A stretch of DNA of 64,000 bases. Origin: Acidimicrobiia bacterium (GTDB lineage: Bacteria > Actinomycetota > Acidimicrobiia > IMCC26256 > PALSA-610). Numbering within the stretch: position 1 is the stretch's first letter; every line of letters begins with the position of its first letter. Below the pieces are notes generated by a model. It made no database searches. It worked only from the letters and a program-made list of their open reading frames with translations, and was not told the origin of the DNA. Below, one piece after another: positions 7,672 to 17,289 of this stretch. The position numbers and the translations under genes were made by a program. Location: positions 413,378 to 477,377 of the forward strand of contig JAOSJK010000001.1 of assembly GCA_027494135.1 (NCBI GenBank). The letters are read 5' to 3'.

Positions 7672-10415
7672 CTAGCCCTCCGGGCGTCGAGGCGGGTGGC
7701 GCGGTCGACGGTGGCGGGCTGCCAGCCGGTGGGCGCGTAGGTCAGGTGGCCGTAGCCGCCGGCGAGGTGCAGCCACTTCACCATGCCGGGTTCGACGTCG
7801 TTGGTACCCGCCCAGCCCGCGAACTGGAAGGGCTCCCATCCGTTGTAGACGATCGCCTGCCCCGGCCTCACCGACGCGGAGAGCTTCGCCGGCACGACGC
7901 ACGACCCGACGTCGTTGAAGAGCTCCACCGGCGCGTTGTCTTCGATCCCGCGAGCAGCGGCATCGACGGGGTTCAGTACCACGTGTGGCTCGCCCCGGTG
8001 GGTCTGGAGCAGGTCACCGTGCGCGATGTTCATCGAGTGAACCGACCAGCGGTTGTGACCCGAGGTGAACTTGAGCGGGTGGTCGCCGCCCATCGCCGGC
8101 GCATCCTTGTGGACGGGGGAACGCCTCGCCGGCCTCTAGGAACCACGGGTGATCTATGTAGAACTGCGCACGCCGCGTGAGCGTGGGATACGGCTCGCAC
8201 TCTTCGACGTGGTTGCGGAGCGGCACGTGCGTCTCGCCCTCGGGGAACGGCGACGCCTGCGCCATCGCGAACGGCAGGATCCCCCACGACGCAAACGGCA
8301 GGTGACCCTTCTCCCGGACCGTGCTCAGGTCGGTGCCGTCGGCGAGAGTCCCCGCGAGTACCGAGTCGCGCACCATCTCGTCGGCGAGGCTCTCGCTGTC
8401 GGCGAAGTAGCCGTTCAGGGTGTACGAGTTCCACAGGTCGGCGTAGCTGCGAGGCATCCCGTCGCCCCCCACGTAACCGGTCAGCCCGCGCTCGGCTGCA
8501 CGCTCGCCGAGTCGGCGGGCCAGCGCGGCGAATATCTCCCACTCGCTCAGTGCCTCACCCACGGGGTCCTGCACCCGATCCGAGAAGACGAGCCTCATGA
8601 CGTGCGGCGTCGGGATGTGGAAGTCGAGCTTCTCGTAGCAGTTCGCCGCCGGCAGCAACAGATCGGCGTGCAGCGCAGTGATGCTCATCCGCCAGTCGAT
8701 CACCGCGATCAAGTCCAGCTTCGGCCACACGTTCTCGAGGATCGTGCGACGGCCCCCGCGCGTCCGGCGGAGCATGTTGCCGCCGCACTCGATCAACACG
8801 CGTGGTGGCATATCCGCCGGCTGCCTGCAGAGCCCTTCCCACCATCCCGATGTCAGTGCCTCGTCGACGTACTCGTCGAAGGAGCGCCGCATCGTCGTGT
8901 CGCCCCACTCCGCGTTGTTCCACCGCTCCCGATACCCGGCGTGGTGGTACCAGAAGAAGAACGGGGGAACCATGTTCGACTGCACCCGCGCGAGCGAGGT
9001 CGCCGCGATCTCGCGCGTCATGGTCGGGTCGCCGGCCTGCGCCATCCCGATTAGCATGTCGAGACCGTTGATGACGTCCTCGGCGCCCTCCACCCCGGGC
9101 CTCCCCTTGGCCATGGAGATGGCGGGACCGTCGAACATGCCCGCGCTCCACGCGCGCACACCGCTCCCCTTCTTCCCCCAGTTCCCTGTCAGCGCGAGCA
9201 GGAGACAGAGCGACCTCTCGATCAGGTCTCCGTGGTAGTACTTCGACGGCGCCGCGCCGAGCAGGATGTTGGTGCGCTTGGCAGCCGTAGCGCGCGCCAG
9301 CCCCCGGATCACGTCAGGGTGCACGCCGCACGCCTCGCTCGCACGCTCCGGCACGTATTGCCGGTCGAGCTGGTCGCGCAGCAGTTGCAACGCCGGAGCC
9401 ACCTCGGCGGTCTCGCCGTCTGCGAGCAACACGGCGTAGCTGCCCTCGAGCGCCGGCCGCACGGCTCCGTACCGCAGAGATCCGCGATCGGCGAACACCG
9501 GCGCGCCGCTGATCCAGTGGAAGAACTGCTCGTCGCTGCCGCCATCTACGACGTCGCACTCACGCAGGAATCGTTGTGTATCCGTCCTCACCAGCAGGGC
9601 CAGGTCTGTCTGTGTGGCGACGAAGTCGAGGTCGGCGAGCCCCTCGTCGAGGATCACCTGCCCCATCGACAGCGCGAGCGCTGCGTCACTGCCGGGCTCC
9701 ACCGAGATGAACCTGTCGGCATGCATCGCGCTCGCGTTGTAGTCGGGGGCGAGCAGGACCACCTCGGTGCCGTTGTAGCGCGCTTCGGTGATGTAGTGGA
9801 AGTGCGGGATGCGCGTGTAGGCGGGGTTCATGAACCACACGAGCATCAGCTCGCTGTGGAACCAGTCGTCGACAGACGAGACGATCCCGTACTTGCCGAA
9901 CGTCACCTGCAAACCGACGTTGAAGTCGTTGGTAGTCGCGTTGAAGTCCGTGATGGTCCCGCCGAGCTGGTTGAAGAAGCGGTGTGTCGGCACGACGGTC
10001 GTCTGCTCCGGGAGCCCTCGTGCATCACGCACTCGGGGCCGTGCTCCTCGATCGTCGCGATTATCGAGTCGGCGAGCATCGTGAGGGCCTCGTCCCACGT
10101 GATGCGCTCCCACTCCCCGCCCCCTCGCTCGCCGACGCGGCGCATCGGGTAGCGCAGCCTGTCCGGGTTCTCGAGCTGCCGGCTCCAGGCGGCGCCCTTG
10201 TTGCAGCCCGCCGGGTTCATGTCGGGCACTCCGGCCTCGACGGTTCCGAAGTCGCCCGAGGGCTCCTCGCGCCACACCTTCCCGTCTCGCGTGTACACGC
10301 GGTACGGGCAGTTGCCCGGGTAGCAGTCGACGCAGTGGGTCCCCCAGCCGACGCCGTCCCAGGTCCAGCGCTGGCGGTACGACTCCTCGTTCGTGCGCGC
10401 GAAGCCGTCGCTCAT
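7672..10415 (-). CDS. Molybdopterin oxidoreductase alpha subunit 1, type II DMSO reductase family
   Basis: Catalytic subunit of a bis-MGD molybdoenzyme. The N-terminal FS0 motif is His27-x3-Cys31-x4-Cys36-x34-Cys71. This matches the His-ligated cluster of NarG and ethylbenzene dehydrogenase, apart from one extra residue in the first Cys spacing. TNDFNVG aligns with the NarG segment carrying the Mo-ligating Asp, followed by SVDDWFHSELMLVWFMNPAYT. The C-terminal MGD-binding domain has HPLKFTSGHNRWSVHSMN. No Tat signal is visible, so a cytoplasmic location is inferred. Two indels are clear: a missing G near 10,015 and an extra C near 8,114. A third probably hides before the TAG at 7672-7674, since the frame otherwise reads on to 7398. 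It is the last gene of a gamma-beta-chaperone-alpha operon. The substrate is unknown. Confidence 0.88.
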
Positions 10416-10493
10416 CTCCTACCTCCGCAACAGACGAGGCCCGGCGTCGCAGCGGACGGCCGGGCCTCTACTTCGTTCGTGGGCTCACACGGC

Positions 10494-11141
10494 TCAGCCG
10501 CCGAGCAACCCCTTCGCGTAGACATGGTCCGCCTCAACGAACCGAGCGAAGGCCGAGGCTGCCCAGCTGTACATCTCCGAGCCACTCCCGCTCACCCGCT
10601 CGGCCATCTGAGGGACCCAGAGTGAGAGCTGGCGGTCGAGGAAGTCGAGCTGGGCTCTACGGAATGAGCCACGCAGGCGATCCGACGACGACACGGCCTC
10701 TTTGAACGTGAGGAACTGCATGAAGTCGATCTGCGTAACCAGGTGATCCATCGGACGCGCATCGGCTGCCGTCTTCAGTCCGAAGTACTCGTAGAAGCGC
10801 ACGACCTCGTCGCGGTTCTTGTCGACGTCGTCCGTGTACGCACCCGACACGAGCGCGGAGTCGATCGCCGCGTACTGCGACTCGGCCCCGGAACGATCGG
10901 CGGGCACCGGCTGATCACCGATCTCCCAGGAGTAAGTGAGCAGAGCGCCCGAGGAGTCGAGCTCCTTCGCCCAACCGCCATCCTTGGTGATGTCCCACGT
11001 CTCGTCGTCGAGAGGAAGGAGCATGCGACCGAACGTCTGGTAGACGGCGGTGCGTGCGGTCGTCTCGTTGTCCTCGACCTCGATGGCTGCACCACCGCCA
11101 TCGCCGGTGAGCTCGAGACCGGAGAGCGAGTAGACGAACAC
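10494..11141 (-). CDS. TorD/NarJ-like molybdoenzyme assembly chaperone
   Basis: A 215-residue, all-helical-looking protein with features of the TorD/DmsD/NarJ chaperone superfamily: RFYEYFGLKTA, HLVTQIDFMQFL and FLDRQLSLWVPQMAERV. Such chaperones bind the apo-alpha subunit and assist insertion of the molybdenum cofactor; they are not part of the mature enzyme. The GTG at 11,141 is preceded by GGAGGAG, which overlaps the stop of the beta subunit gene, so translation is probably coupled. The alpha gene follows 78 bases later. This order (gamma, beta, delta, alpha) differs from the alpha-beta-gamma-delta order usual for ethylbenzene or DMS dehydrogenase operons. Confidence 0.8.
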   Translation of the reverse strand: MFVYSLSGLELTGDGGGAAIEVEDNETTARTAVYQTFGRMLLPLDDETWDITKDGGWAKELDSSGALLTYSWEIGDQPVPADRSGAESQYAAIDSALVSGAYTDDVDKNRDEVVRFYEYFGLKTAADARPMDHLVTQIDFMQFLTFKEAVSSSDRLRGSFRRAQLDFLDRQLSLWVPQMAERVSGSGSEMYSWAASAFARFVEADHVYAKGLLGG

Positions 11142-11151
11142 GGTGCTCCTC

Positions 11152-12243
11152 CTAACCGGACTTCTGAGTGAACCGCACCGCCACCGACTCGGGCTTCCGG
11201 TCGAGCTGCGCGGGATCTGCTGTGAACGGGCCGAACAGGTCGAGCCACTTGTAGACGATCAGAGTCTCGAGGATCTCCGAGGAGCCGCCTTCGCGCACCC
11301 TGTCGAGCTCGCTCTGGATCGTTGCCAGGGCCTGGTGGACCTTGGGGCCGAAGAGCGACTCCAGGTACTCCGGTGGGATCCGCGGGGTCTCGTAGTTGAT
11401 CGACATGTCGTCGTTGAGCTTGTACGGCGCGAGCGGCGGTACGTAGAAGATGTTCGAGCCCGTGCCGTACTCGGGGTGCAGGGGAAGCGCGACGCCCCAC
11501 TCGTTCACGAGCTTGTGGATCGGGCCGGTCTTGTCGTCGAGCTCGCCGACGAACATCAAGCGACCCGGGCACTGGCGGGCACACGCGGGGGCGACACCCT
11601 CCTCGAGGCGGGGGAAGCACATGATGCAGTGCTGCGAGATGTTCTTTTCGTAGTTGAAGTAGATCTTCTTGTACGGACACGCCTCGGCGCAGAAGCGGAA
11701 GCCCTGACACTCGTCTTCGTTGCGGAGGACGATGCCGTCTTCACGGCGCTTGTACATCGCACCGGTCGGGCACGCCTCTGCACAGACGGGACGGGTGCAG
11801 TGGTTGCACAGCCGCGGCAGGTAGAAGTAGTAGGCGTTCGGCCACTCGCCGCCGCCCTGGTCCTCGTCCCAGTTCATGCCCCACTGCGTGGTGCCGTCAC
11901 CCGGGTCGATCGGCCGGAGGTGGGTCTTGTTGCCCTTCCCACCGTAGAAGACTTCCTGGTAGTTGAAGTCCCAGCCGCCACCGAACTCGGCGCGCGTCGG
12001 CTGGTGGCCTGCGACGGGCTTGCCGTCGCGCAGCCCGCCACCCATCGTCTCCCAGTCCTTGGGCGCGCCCTTGCCGGGCTGGGTGTTGACCGTCATCCAC
12101 CACTGGTGCTCCTCACCCTCTTCACGGGTCCAGAGCACCTTGCAGGCCACCGAGCACGTCTGGCAGCCCATGCACTTGTTTAGGTCGATGACCATTGCGA
12201 CCTGACCCTGGGGGCCGGTCTCCGGTTGCATCACCTGCGTCAC
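11152..12243 (-). CDS. Molybdoenzyme beta subunit, four Fe-S clusters (NarH/EbdB type)
   Basis: A 363-residue electron-transfer subunit. Cluster motifs occur in the NarH/EbdB order: CMGCQTCSVACK at residues 24-35, CNHCTRPVCAEACPTGA, CQGFRFCAEACPYKK and CIMCFPRLEEGVAPACARQCP. The aromatic-rich third motif is the mark of the type II family, in which this subunit carries one 3Fe-4S and three 4Fe-4S clusters. It would pass electrons between alpha and the haem of gamma. The GTG at 12,243 follows GGAG, which overlaps the end of the gamma gene. Only one beta gene accompanies the three alpha genes in this window. Confidence 0.95.
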   Translation of the reverse strand: MTQVMQPETGPQGQVAMVIDLNKCMGCQTCSVACKVLWTREEGEEHQWWMTVNTQPGKGAPKDWETMGGGLRDGKPVAGHQPTRAEFGGGWDFNYQEVFYGGKGNKTHLRPIDPGDGTTQWGMNWDEDQGGGEWPNAYYFYLPRLCNHCTRPVCAEACPTGAMYKRREDGIVLRNEDECQGFRFCAEACPYKKIYFNYEKNISQHCIMCFPRLEEGVAPACARQCPGRLMFVGELDDKTGPIHKLVNEWGVALPLHPEYGTGSNIFYVPPLAPYKLNDDMSINYETPRIPPEYLESLFGPKVHQALATIQSELDRVREGGSSEILETLIVYKWLDLFGPFTADPAQLDRKPESVAVRFTQKSG

Positions 12244-12255
12244 GGCGAACCTCCG

Positions 12256-12846
12256 CTACTCGATCTCGAGGGTGACCCACGAAGCGGTCGCGGCTCCGAT
12301 GCCGGCCCGCTCTTCATTCGAACCGTCCCACACGGCGACCCCGAGCTTGCCGCCGCTCTTCGCGTCGGCGAGGTCGCCCGACAGCACCACTGCCCAGCCG
12401 CCGTTCTCGTTCGAGGACGACGCGCCGACACCGTTGCTGCCGCGCTGACGGAACACGCCCGGGCCGGAGGCCACGAAGCTCTTGGCGTCGGCGAGGTTCG
12501 CCTGCCAGTACCAGAGGTTCGCCGAAGCGTCGGCGGACCCCATCGTTCCGGCGGGGGCGTCCGCCCCGGCCGGGAAGTAGACGGCGGCTGCGTCGGCGAA
12601 CTCGGCGTTCTTCTCAGCCGAGTCGGCCCACTCGAGCCGCACGTAGAGGCGGGAGCCGTCGCTCGCGGCGGCGACCTTCGCCTCCTTCACGTTCCCGTAC
12701 GGCAGGCCGGCCCACTTGACCCTGATGTACTCGGTGGGCTGCGCATCGAGGGGGACCGGCGTCAGGGCAACGCTCTCACCCTCGACCGACGACCATCCCG
12801 ACGCCGCCGGATCACCCAGCTCGCCACTCACTCGCTGCACGCGCAT
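12256..12846 (-). CDS. Ethylbenzene dehydrogenase-like gamma subunit (haem b binding)
   Basis: A 196-residue beta-rich protein of the ethylbenzene dehydrogenase gamma family (EB_dh domain). Diagnostic pieces are the N-terminal IRVKWAGLPYGN, the RLYVRLEWADSAEKN strand, FPAGADAPAGTMGS and the closing GGKLGVAVWDGSNEERAG. In EbdC, DdhC and SerC this subunit binds one b haem, usually through Met and Lys, and hands electrons to a cytochrome c; I cannot assign the ligands here. The ATG at 12,846 follows AGGAGG with seven to eight bases between, so the upstream in-frame Met at 12,873 is rejected. No signal peptide is seen, unlike the periplasmic relatives. Confidence 0.88.
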   Translation of the reverse strand: MRVQRVSGELGDPAASGWSSVEGESVALTPVPLDAQPTEYIRVKWAGLPYGNVKEAKVAAASDGSRLYVRLEWADSAEKNAEFADAAAVYFPAGADAPAGTMGSADASANLWYWQANLADAKSFVASGPGVFRQRGSNGVGASSSNENGGWAVVLSGDLADAKSGGKLGVAVWDGSNEERAGIGAATASWVTLEIE

Positions 12847-12940
12847 GCGATGCCTCCTAGCCTGCTCAGGCACTGTCGTCCCGCAAGGCTCCCGACCCTC
12901 GTTCTCCGGCCCCGAAAGGGCCTACCGATGGGCAGAGGCC

Positions 12941-12980
12941 TAACGCTCGTTACCCTAGTAATCTTTGCAGGGTTTTGCAA
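12941..12980 (-). promoter_or_regulatory. Promoter with perfect TAACGCTCGTTA palindrome
   Basis: Read on the minus strand, TTGCAA at 12,980-12,975 and TAGGGT at 12,957-12,952 lie 17 bases apart and fit -35 and -10 elements for the gamma-beta-chaperone-alpha operon. The perfect 12-base palindrome TAACGCTCGTTA at 12,941-12,952 touches the -10 element on its downstream side, a typical repressor position. The gap 12,847-13,040 otherwise shows no gene. Confidence 0.5.
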
Positions 12981-13040
12981 GACGATCGTGCGGAACCTTC
13001 GGGCGTGATCCGGAAGGGGCCCCGCCCGTCGTCGGTCTGC

Positions 13041-13499
13041 TCAGCTCCCGATGCTTCGGAGCTTGGTGCCGGTCGTCCCGGCGATCTCGTGCTCCCGCTC
13101 CAGCGTGTCGCGAAGAGTCGTCTCCGACAGCGCCCGGATTGCGGCGTCACGCCCGTTGCTCCAGGCCTTGTGCACTGCGCACTCCGGGTCCTTGTCGTGG
13201 CAGCGCCTCGAGTCGAGGAGACAGCGGGAGATCTCGAGCTGGCCCTCCAGCGCCTCGATGATCTCGAGCATCGACACCGTCTCGGGCCCCCTGGCGAGGC
13301 TGCATCCGCCACCGCGGCCGGGGCTGCACATGAGGATCCCCGAGCGCGCCAGTATGTTGACGATGGTCGGCACGTTGCCGGCGGGCACGTCACACGCCTC
13401 GGCGAGCTCACCGGCGGTGAGACGGCGACCGGGGTTGTCGGCTAGATGTAGGAGCAGGCGGATCCCGTACTCCCCACGCTTGGTCAGGAACAGGCGCAC
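13041..13499 (-). CDS. Rrf2 family transcriptional regulator with three-cysteine sensor
   Basis: A 152-residue Rrf2-type regulator. The winged-helix part begins MRLFLTKRGEYGIRLLLHLA, then comes AGELAEACDVPAGNVPTIVN as the recognition region and a Gly-rich wing (CSPGRGGGCSLARG). Cys93-x6-Cys100-x6-Cys107 matches the cluster-ligand layout of IscR/NsrR/RsrR-like proteins, so it may sense iron-sulfur status, nitric oxide or redox state. It is the only transcription factor in the accessory region and lies between two molybdoenzyme units, which makes it the best candidate to control them. The ATG at 13,499 is taken as the start. Confidence 0.92.
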   Translation of the reverse strand: MRLFLTKRGEYGIRLLLHLADNPGRRLTAGELAEACDVPAGNVPTIVNILARSGILMCSPGRGGGCSLARGPETVSMLEIIEALEGQLEISRCLLDSRRCHDKDPECAVHKAWSNGRDAAIRALSETTLRDTLEREHEIAGTTGTKLRSIGS

Positions 13500-13668
13500 T
13501 GCGACCTCGGATCGGGGTTTCCCTCGCTCTGCGAGGATCGGCTGCGGACGAGAGTAACTGCCCCGTACCCGCCCGCCGTGACACTCGCCGACGCCCGGGC
13601 GAGGCGCCCGACGGCCCCGAGGGCAGCGTCGGCGAGTCCGTTCATGGCTGGCACGTGAAACATCATAA

Positions 13669-13689
13669 TGCTAGCCTGATTTTCTAGCA
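13669..13689. promoter_or_regulatory. TGCTAG-N9-CTAGCA dyad upstream of alpha subunit 2
   Basis: An inverted repeat, TGCTAG at 13,669-13,674 and CTAGCA at 13,684-13,689, lies 33 bases before the ATG of the second alpha gene, inside an AT-rich patch of otherwise GC-rich DNA. The spacer CCTGATTTT resembles the AGGATTTC motif found at other accessory promoters. It may be the operator of the neighbouring Rrf2 regulator. The remaining part of the 13,500-13,721 gap shows no gene. Confidence 0.35.
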
Positions 13690-13721
13690 ATACCATCCCC
13701 GGGATCGGGCAGGAGGACCAG

Positions 13722-16510
13722 ATGAGCTCTGGAGCCGACACCCGACCGGGAGAGCGACCGGGAGAGACGGCCTACCGCTCCCGCTACCGGGTCGACTGGG
13801 ACAGCACCGCTCGCGTCACGCACTGCGTCGACTGCTTCCCCGGGAACTGCCCTCTCGTCGCATTCGTGAAGGACGGCGAAGTCGTCCGCGAGGAGGCCGC
13901 AGCGAACCTCGTGACCGTGGAGGACGGCGTCCCCGACGCGAACCCGATGGTCTGCCAGAAGGGGATCGCCTGGAGCCGCCAGCTCGACTCGCCCGACCGG
14001 GTCCTCACACCCCTGCGTCGCGCAGGTGAGCGCGGGGAGGGGCGTTGGGAGGAGATCTCCTGGGAGGAGGCTCTCGCCGAGGTCGCCGACGCCATCATCG
14101 ACGCCATCGAGGAGTCGGGCCCGGCGTCGGTCGTCCACGAGGTCTCTCCCGAGATCGGCGTCGTCGTCCCGGCCACGCGCTTCATGAAGACCCTCGGCGC
14201 GACGATGCTCGATGTCGACGGATCGATCAACGACTTCTGGGCCGGCTTTCAGCAGGTCTTCGGGAAGTTCACCTTCACCCCGTCGGTCGACGACTGGTTC
14301 CACTCGGACGTCATCTTCATGTGGCACGGCAACCCCGCCTACACGATGATCCCGTCGTTCCACTACATCACCGAGGCCCGCTACCGCGGCGCCCGCGTCG
14401 TGCTCGTCTCCCCGACGTCAGCCCGAGCCACACCCACGCCGACTACCACGTGCCGGTTCGTCATGGGACCGACGCAGCGCTCGCTCTCGCGATGGCGCAG
14501 GTCGTCGTCGCCGAGGGACTCACCGACCTCGCGTTCGTGCGCGAGCAGACCGACCTCGCGCTGCTCGTCCGAACCGACACCGGCTCGTACCTGCGAGAGT
14601 CGCATGTCGTCGACGGCGGGCGCGAGGACCGCTTCTTCCAGTGGGATCCGGCTCTGGGCGCTGTGCCGGCCGACCCCGGAACGCTCCGCCTCTCCTTCGA
14701 GGCCGTCCTCGACGGAGATCTCGATGTCACACTGGCCGACGGACGGACTGTCACGGTCGAGCCGCTCTTCTCCCGCGTACGCCGGATGCTCGACGAGTCG
14801 TTCACACCCGAAGCCGTCGAGCCGATCTGCGGGACGAGCCCCGAGACGGTCCGCTCGATCGCGAGGCTCGTCGCGTCGCGACGATCGCGCATCCTCACGC
14901 CGGGCGGCCTCTCGAAGTACTTCCACGGCGACCTGATGGCACGCGCCATGCTCCTGCTCCTCGGGCTCACCGGCAACTGGGGCAAGAAGGGCGCGGGCAC
15001 CGGCGGATGGTCTACCGGCATGTTCGACGGCCAGTCGGTCGCGATGAGCAAGGCCGTCGCCGGCGTAGAAGGCGCCGACCAGGTGCTCACTGCGCTCGAC
15101 GCGGCGACCGGCGCGATGAAGGCGATGGATCCGACGCTCTCCGACGAGCTCGCCTCGGTCCAGCTGTGGCGGATGATGGGCACCGGAGTCGGCATGGTCC
15201 CTCCGGCGTTCTTCTGGTACTGGCACGCCGGCTACAGGGATCGCTGGAACGATCCGGCGCTCGCCGACCCCACGATGACCCGCACCTTCGACGACTACTT
15301 CCGTGAGGCGGTCGACGAGGGCTGGTGGGGCGCCGTCGCCGCGCCCGGCCCCGATCACCCGCCGCGTGTGCTCATCGAGATCGCGGGGAACATGCTCAGA
15401 AGGCAGCGCGGCGGCCAGACGATGCTCCTCGAGCACCTCTGGCCGCAGCTCGAGAAGATCGTCGTCGTCGACTTCCGCATGTCGCAGACGGCTCTCTACG
15501 CCGATCTCGTCCTCCCGGCATCGCAGCACTACGAGAAGATGGGCTTCGGGATGCCTACTCCGTGGACGATGACTCTCTCGTTCTCCGACGCGGCCGTGCC
15601 CCCACGCGGGGAGTCGCGCTCGGAGTGGGACATGCTCTCCGAGCTGTGCAGGGTGCTCGCCCGGCGCGCCGAGGAACGTGGGCTCGAGTCGTACGTCGAC
15701 TCGTCCGGCGTACGGCACCGCTACGACCGGCTCTGGGAACAGTACACCCTCGGCGGCGCGCTCGACAGTGACGAAGCGCTGATGGACGAGATGGTCCGCG
15801 ACGCCGTCTTCGCAGGGTCTCTCCCCACCGACACCACGCTCGACTCCCTGAGGGAGAAGGGCTGGGAGGCGTACACGCAGTGGGGGATCATGAGCATGGC
15901 GAAGCAGCAGGCGTCGCCGTTCCCGCGGGGCGAGACGCACTCACCACTGCGCAACCACGTAGAGAACGGGGACCCCTACCCCACACTCACCCGCAGGGCA
16001 CAGTTCCTGCTCGACCACCCCTGGTACCAGGAGGCGGGCGAAGATCTGCCGACCCACAAGGATCCGCCGCCCATGGGTGGCGCGCATCCCTTCCGGCTCT
16101 CGAGCGGGCACAACCGATGGTCGATCCACGCCATGAACACGACGAACCCCGTCCTGCTGCAGACGCACCGCGGCCGGCCGTTCCTCCTTCTGAACCCCGG
16201 GGATGCCACGGCGCGTGGGATCGACGACGACTCCGTGGTGCGCGTATGGAACGACGTTGGTGAGTTCCGCGTCCACGCGCGGGTGAGCCCCGCGCAGCGG
16301 CCGGGTGCGCTGACCGTGTACAACGGATTCGAGGGCTTCATGTTCCCCGGTGGGCGCGGTCCGAACGAGGTCGAACCGGGAATGGTCAAGTGGCTGCACC
16401 TGGTCGCCGCGTACGGGCACCTCACCTACACGCCGACCGAGTGGCAGCCGGCGCCTTTCGATCGCTGCGTCTTCGTCGACATCGAGTCTGCCCCGGAGAC
16501 GGTCGCGTGA
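13722..16510 (+). CDS. Molybdopterin oxidoreductase alpha subunit 2, type II DMSO reductase family
   Basis: A paralogue of the alpha subunit at 7,672-10,415, about 930 residues long. FS0 ligands are His34-x3-Cys38-x4-Cys43-x34-Cys78. SINDFWAGFQQVFGKF covers the predicted Mo-ligating Asp, and SVDDWFHSDVIFMWHGNP follows. The C-terminal MGD domain has HPFRLSSGHNRWSIHAMN and WQPAPFDRCVFVDIES. The ATG at 13,722 follows AGGAGG at 13,711-13,716. One C is missing from CCCC near 14,412; restoring it gives VVLVSPDVSPSHTHADYH. No Tat signal is seen. It lacks its own beta and gamma genes; instead it overlaps an unknown gene (GTGA) that in turn overlaps a TPP enzyme (ATGA), so the three products are probably made together. 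Confidence 0.9.
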
Positions 16511-17289
16511 TCGGTTCACGGCTCCGCGCGGCGCTCGCGCTCTCACCCGTCGAACGGCGCGTGGCGGTCGAGCGCTTCTTCACCGTGCACCCCGGTGGGG
16601 GTGCCGGGCCCCTCGGCCTGGGCCGCGCGGTCGCCGACTTCGTCGAGTGGGAGATCTCCAGCGGACGCATTGGCGACGACGGTGACGGCTCCGCGTGGTG
16701 GCGCGTCGTGAACGGCGGAATGACCCTCGACCTGATCGACGCGCTGGACGCGCTCGGCGAGCTCGACGGTCCAGGTACTCCCGGCGCGCCCGGCGCTCTC
16801 GGCGCTACCGAGGCGCTCGACCACCGCGATGCTGCCGGCGCTCTGGAACCCGACGGCGGCGGCTCCGTCTCGCCGTGGATCGTCTACGCCCGCGAGACGG
16901 CCGGCATGCCTGGAGCTCTCGGCGATGACGGGCGGGACGGCGCGCGACCCGAAGACACTGCCCGCGCCCAGTCACTCATGTGGCGCGCCCACCAGGCCTC
17001 GTTGCACAGCGCTCTCGACGCTGCCGATGCCGCTGCCCTCCTCGCCGACGAACGGCCGTCCGAGCGGGAGTTCGCGAGGCTCGTGGTTGACGTCGTGGAC
17101 GCCACGGCCCACCAGGGTCAGGCCACCGACACCGACGCTCTCGCCCGCACGACCGACCGTTACTACCCACAGGAGTACCCGATCACCCCCGACCAGTGGC
17201 GCGCCCTGCACGCACGCTTCGCCCCGCTGCTGTCCAGCGGCCAGGCGAGGAACTCGGACGGCCCACATCTGCTGGAATGTGGCCCATGA
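16507..17289 (+). CDS. Protein of unknown function coupled to alpha subunit 2
   Basis: A 260-residue Ala/Gly/Asp-rich protein that I do not recognise. Its start codon GTG overlaps the alpha-2 stop (GTGA), and its stop overlaps the start of the TPP enzyme (ATGA). The middle part, residues 80-140, is low-complexity (repeats such as PGAPGALGA). The ordered parts are WWRVVNGGMTLDLIDALDALG and the C-terminal YYPQEYPITPDQWRALHARF. Its place in the operon is that of a cofactor-insertion chaperone in other molybdoenzyme units, so a highly diverged TorD-like role is possible, but no diagnostic motif supports this. Confidence 0.75.
   Translation: MIGSRLRAALALSPVERRVAVERFFTVHPGGGAGPLGLGRAVADFVEWEISSGRIGDDGDGSAWWRVVNGGMTLDLIDALDALGELDGPGTPGAPGALGATEALDHRDAAGALEPDGGGSVSPWIVYARETAGMPGALGDDGRDGARPEDTARAQSLMWRAHQASLHSALDAADAAALLADERPSEREFARLVVDVVDATAHQGQATDTDALARTTDRYYPQEYPITPDQWRALHARFAPLLSSGQARNSDGPHLLECGP

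Noticed and set aside
7672-10415. Tat signal peptide on the molybdoenzyme alpha subunits
   Set aside because: No twin-arginine motif followed by a hydrophobic stretch occurs at the N-terminus of any of the three paralogues.
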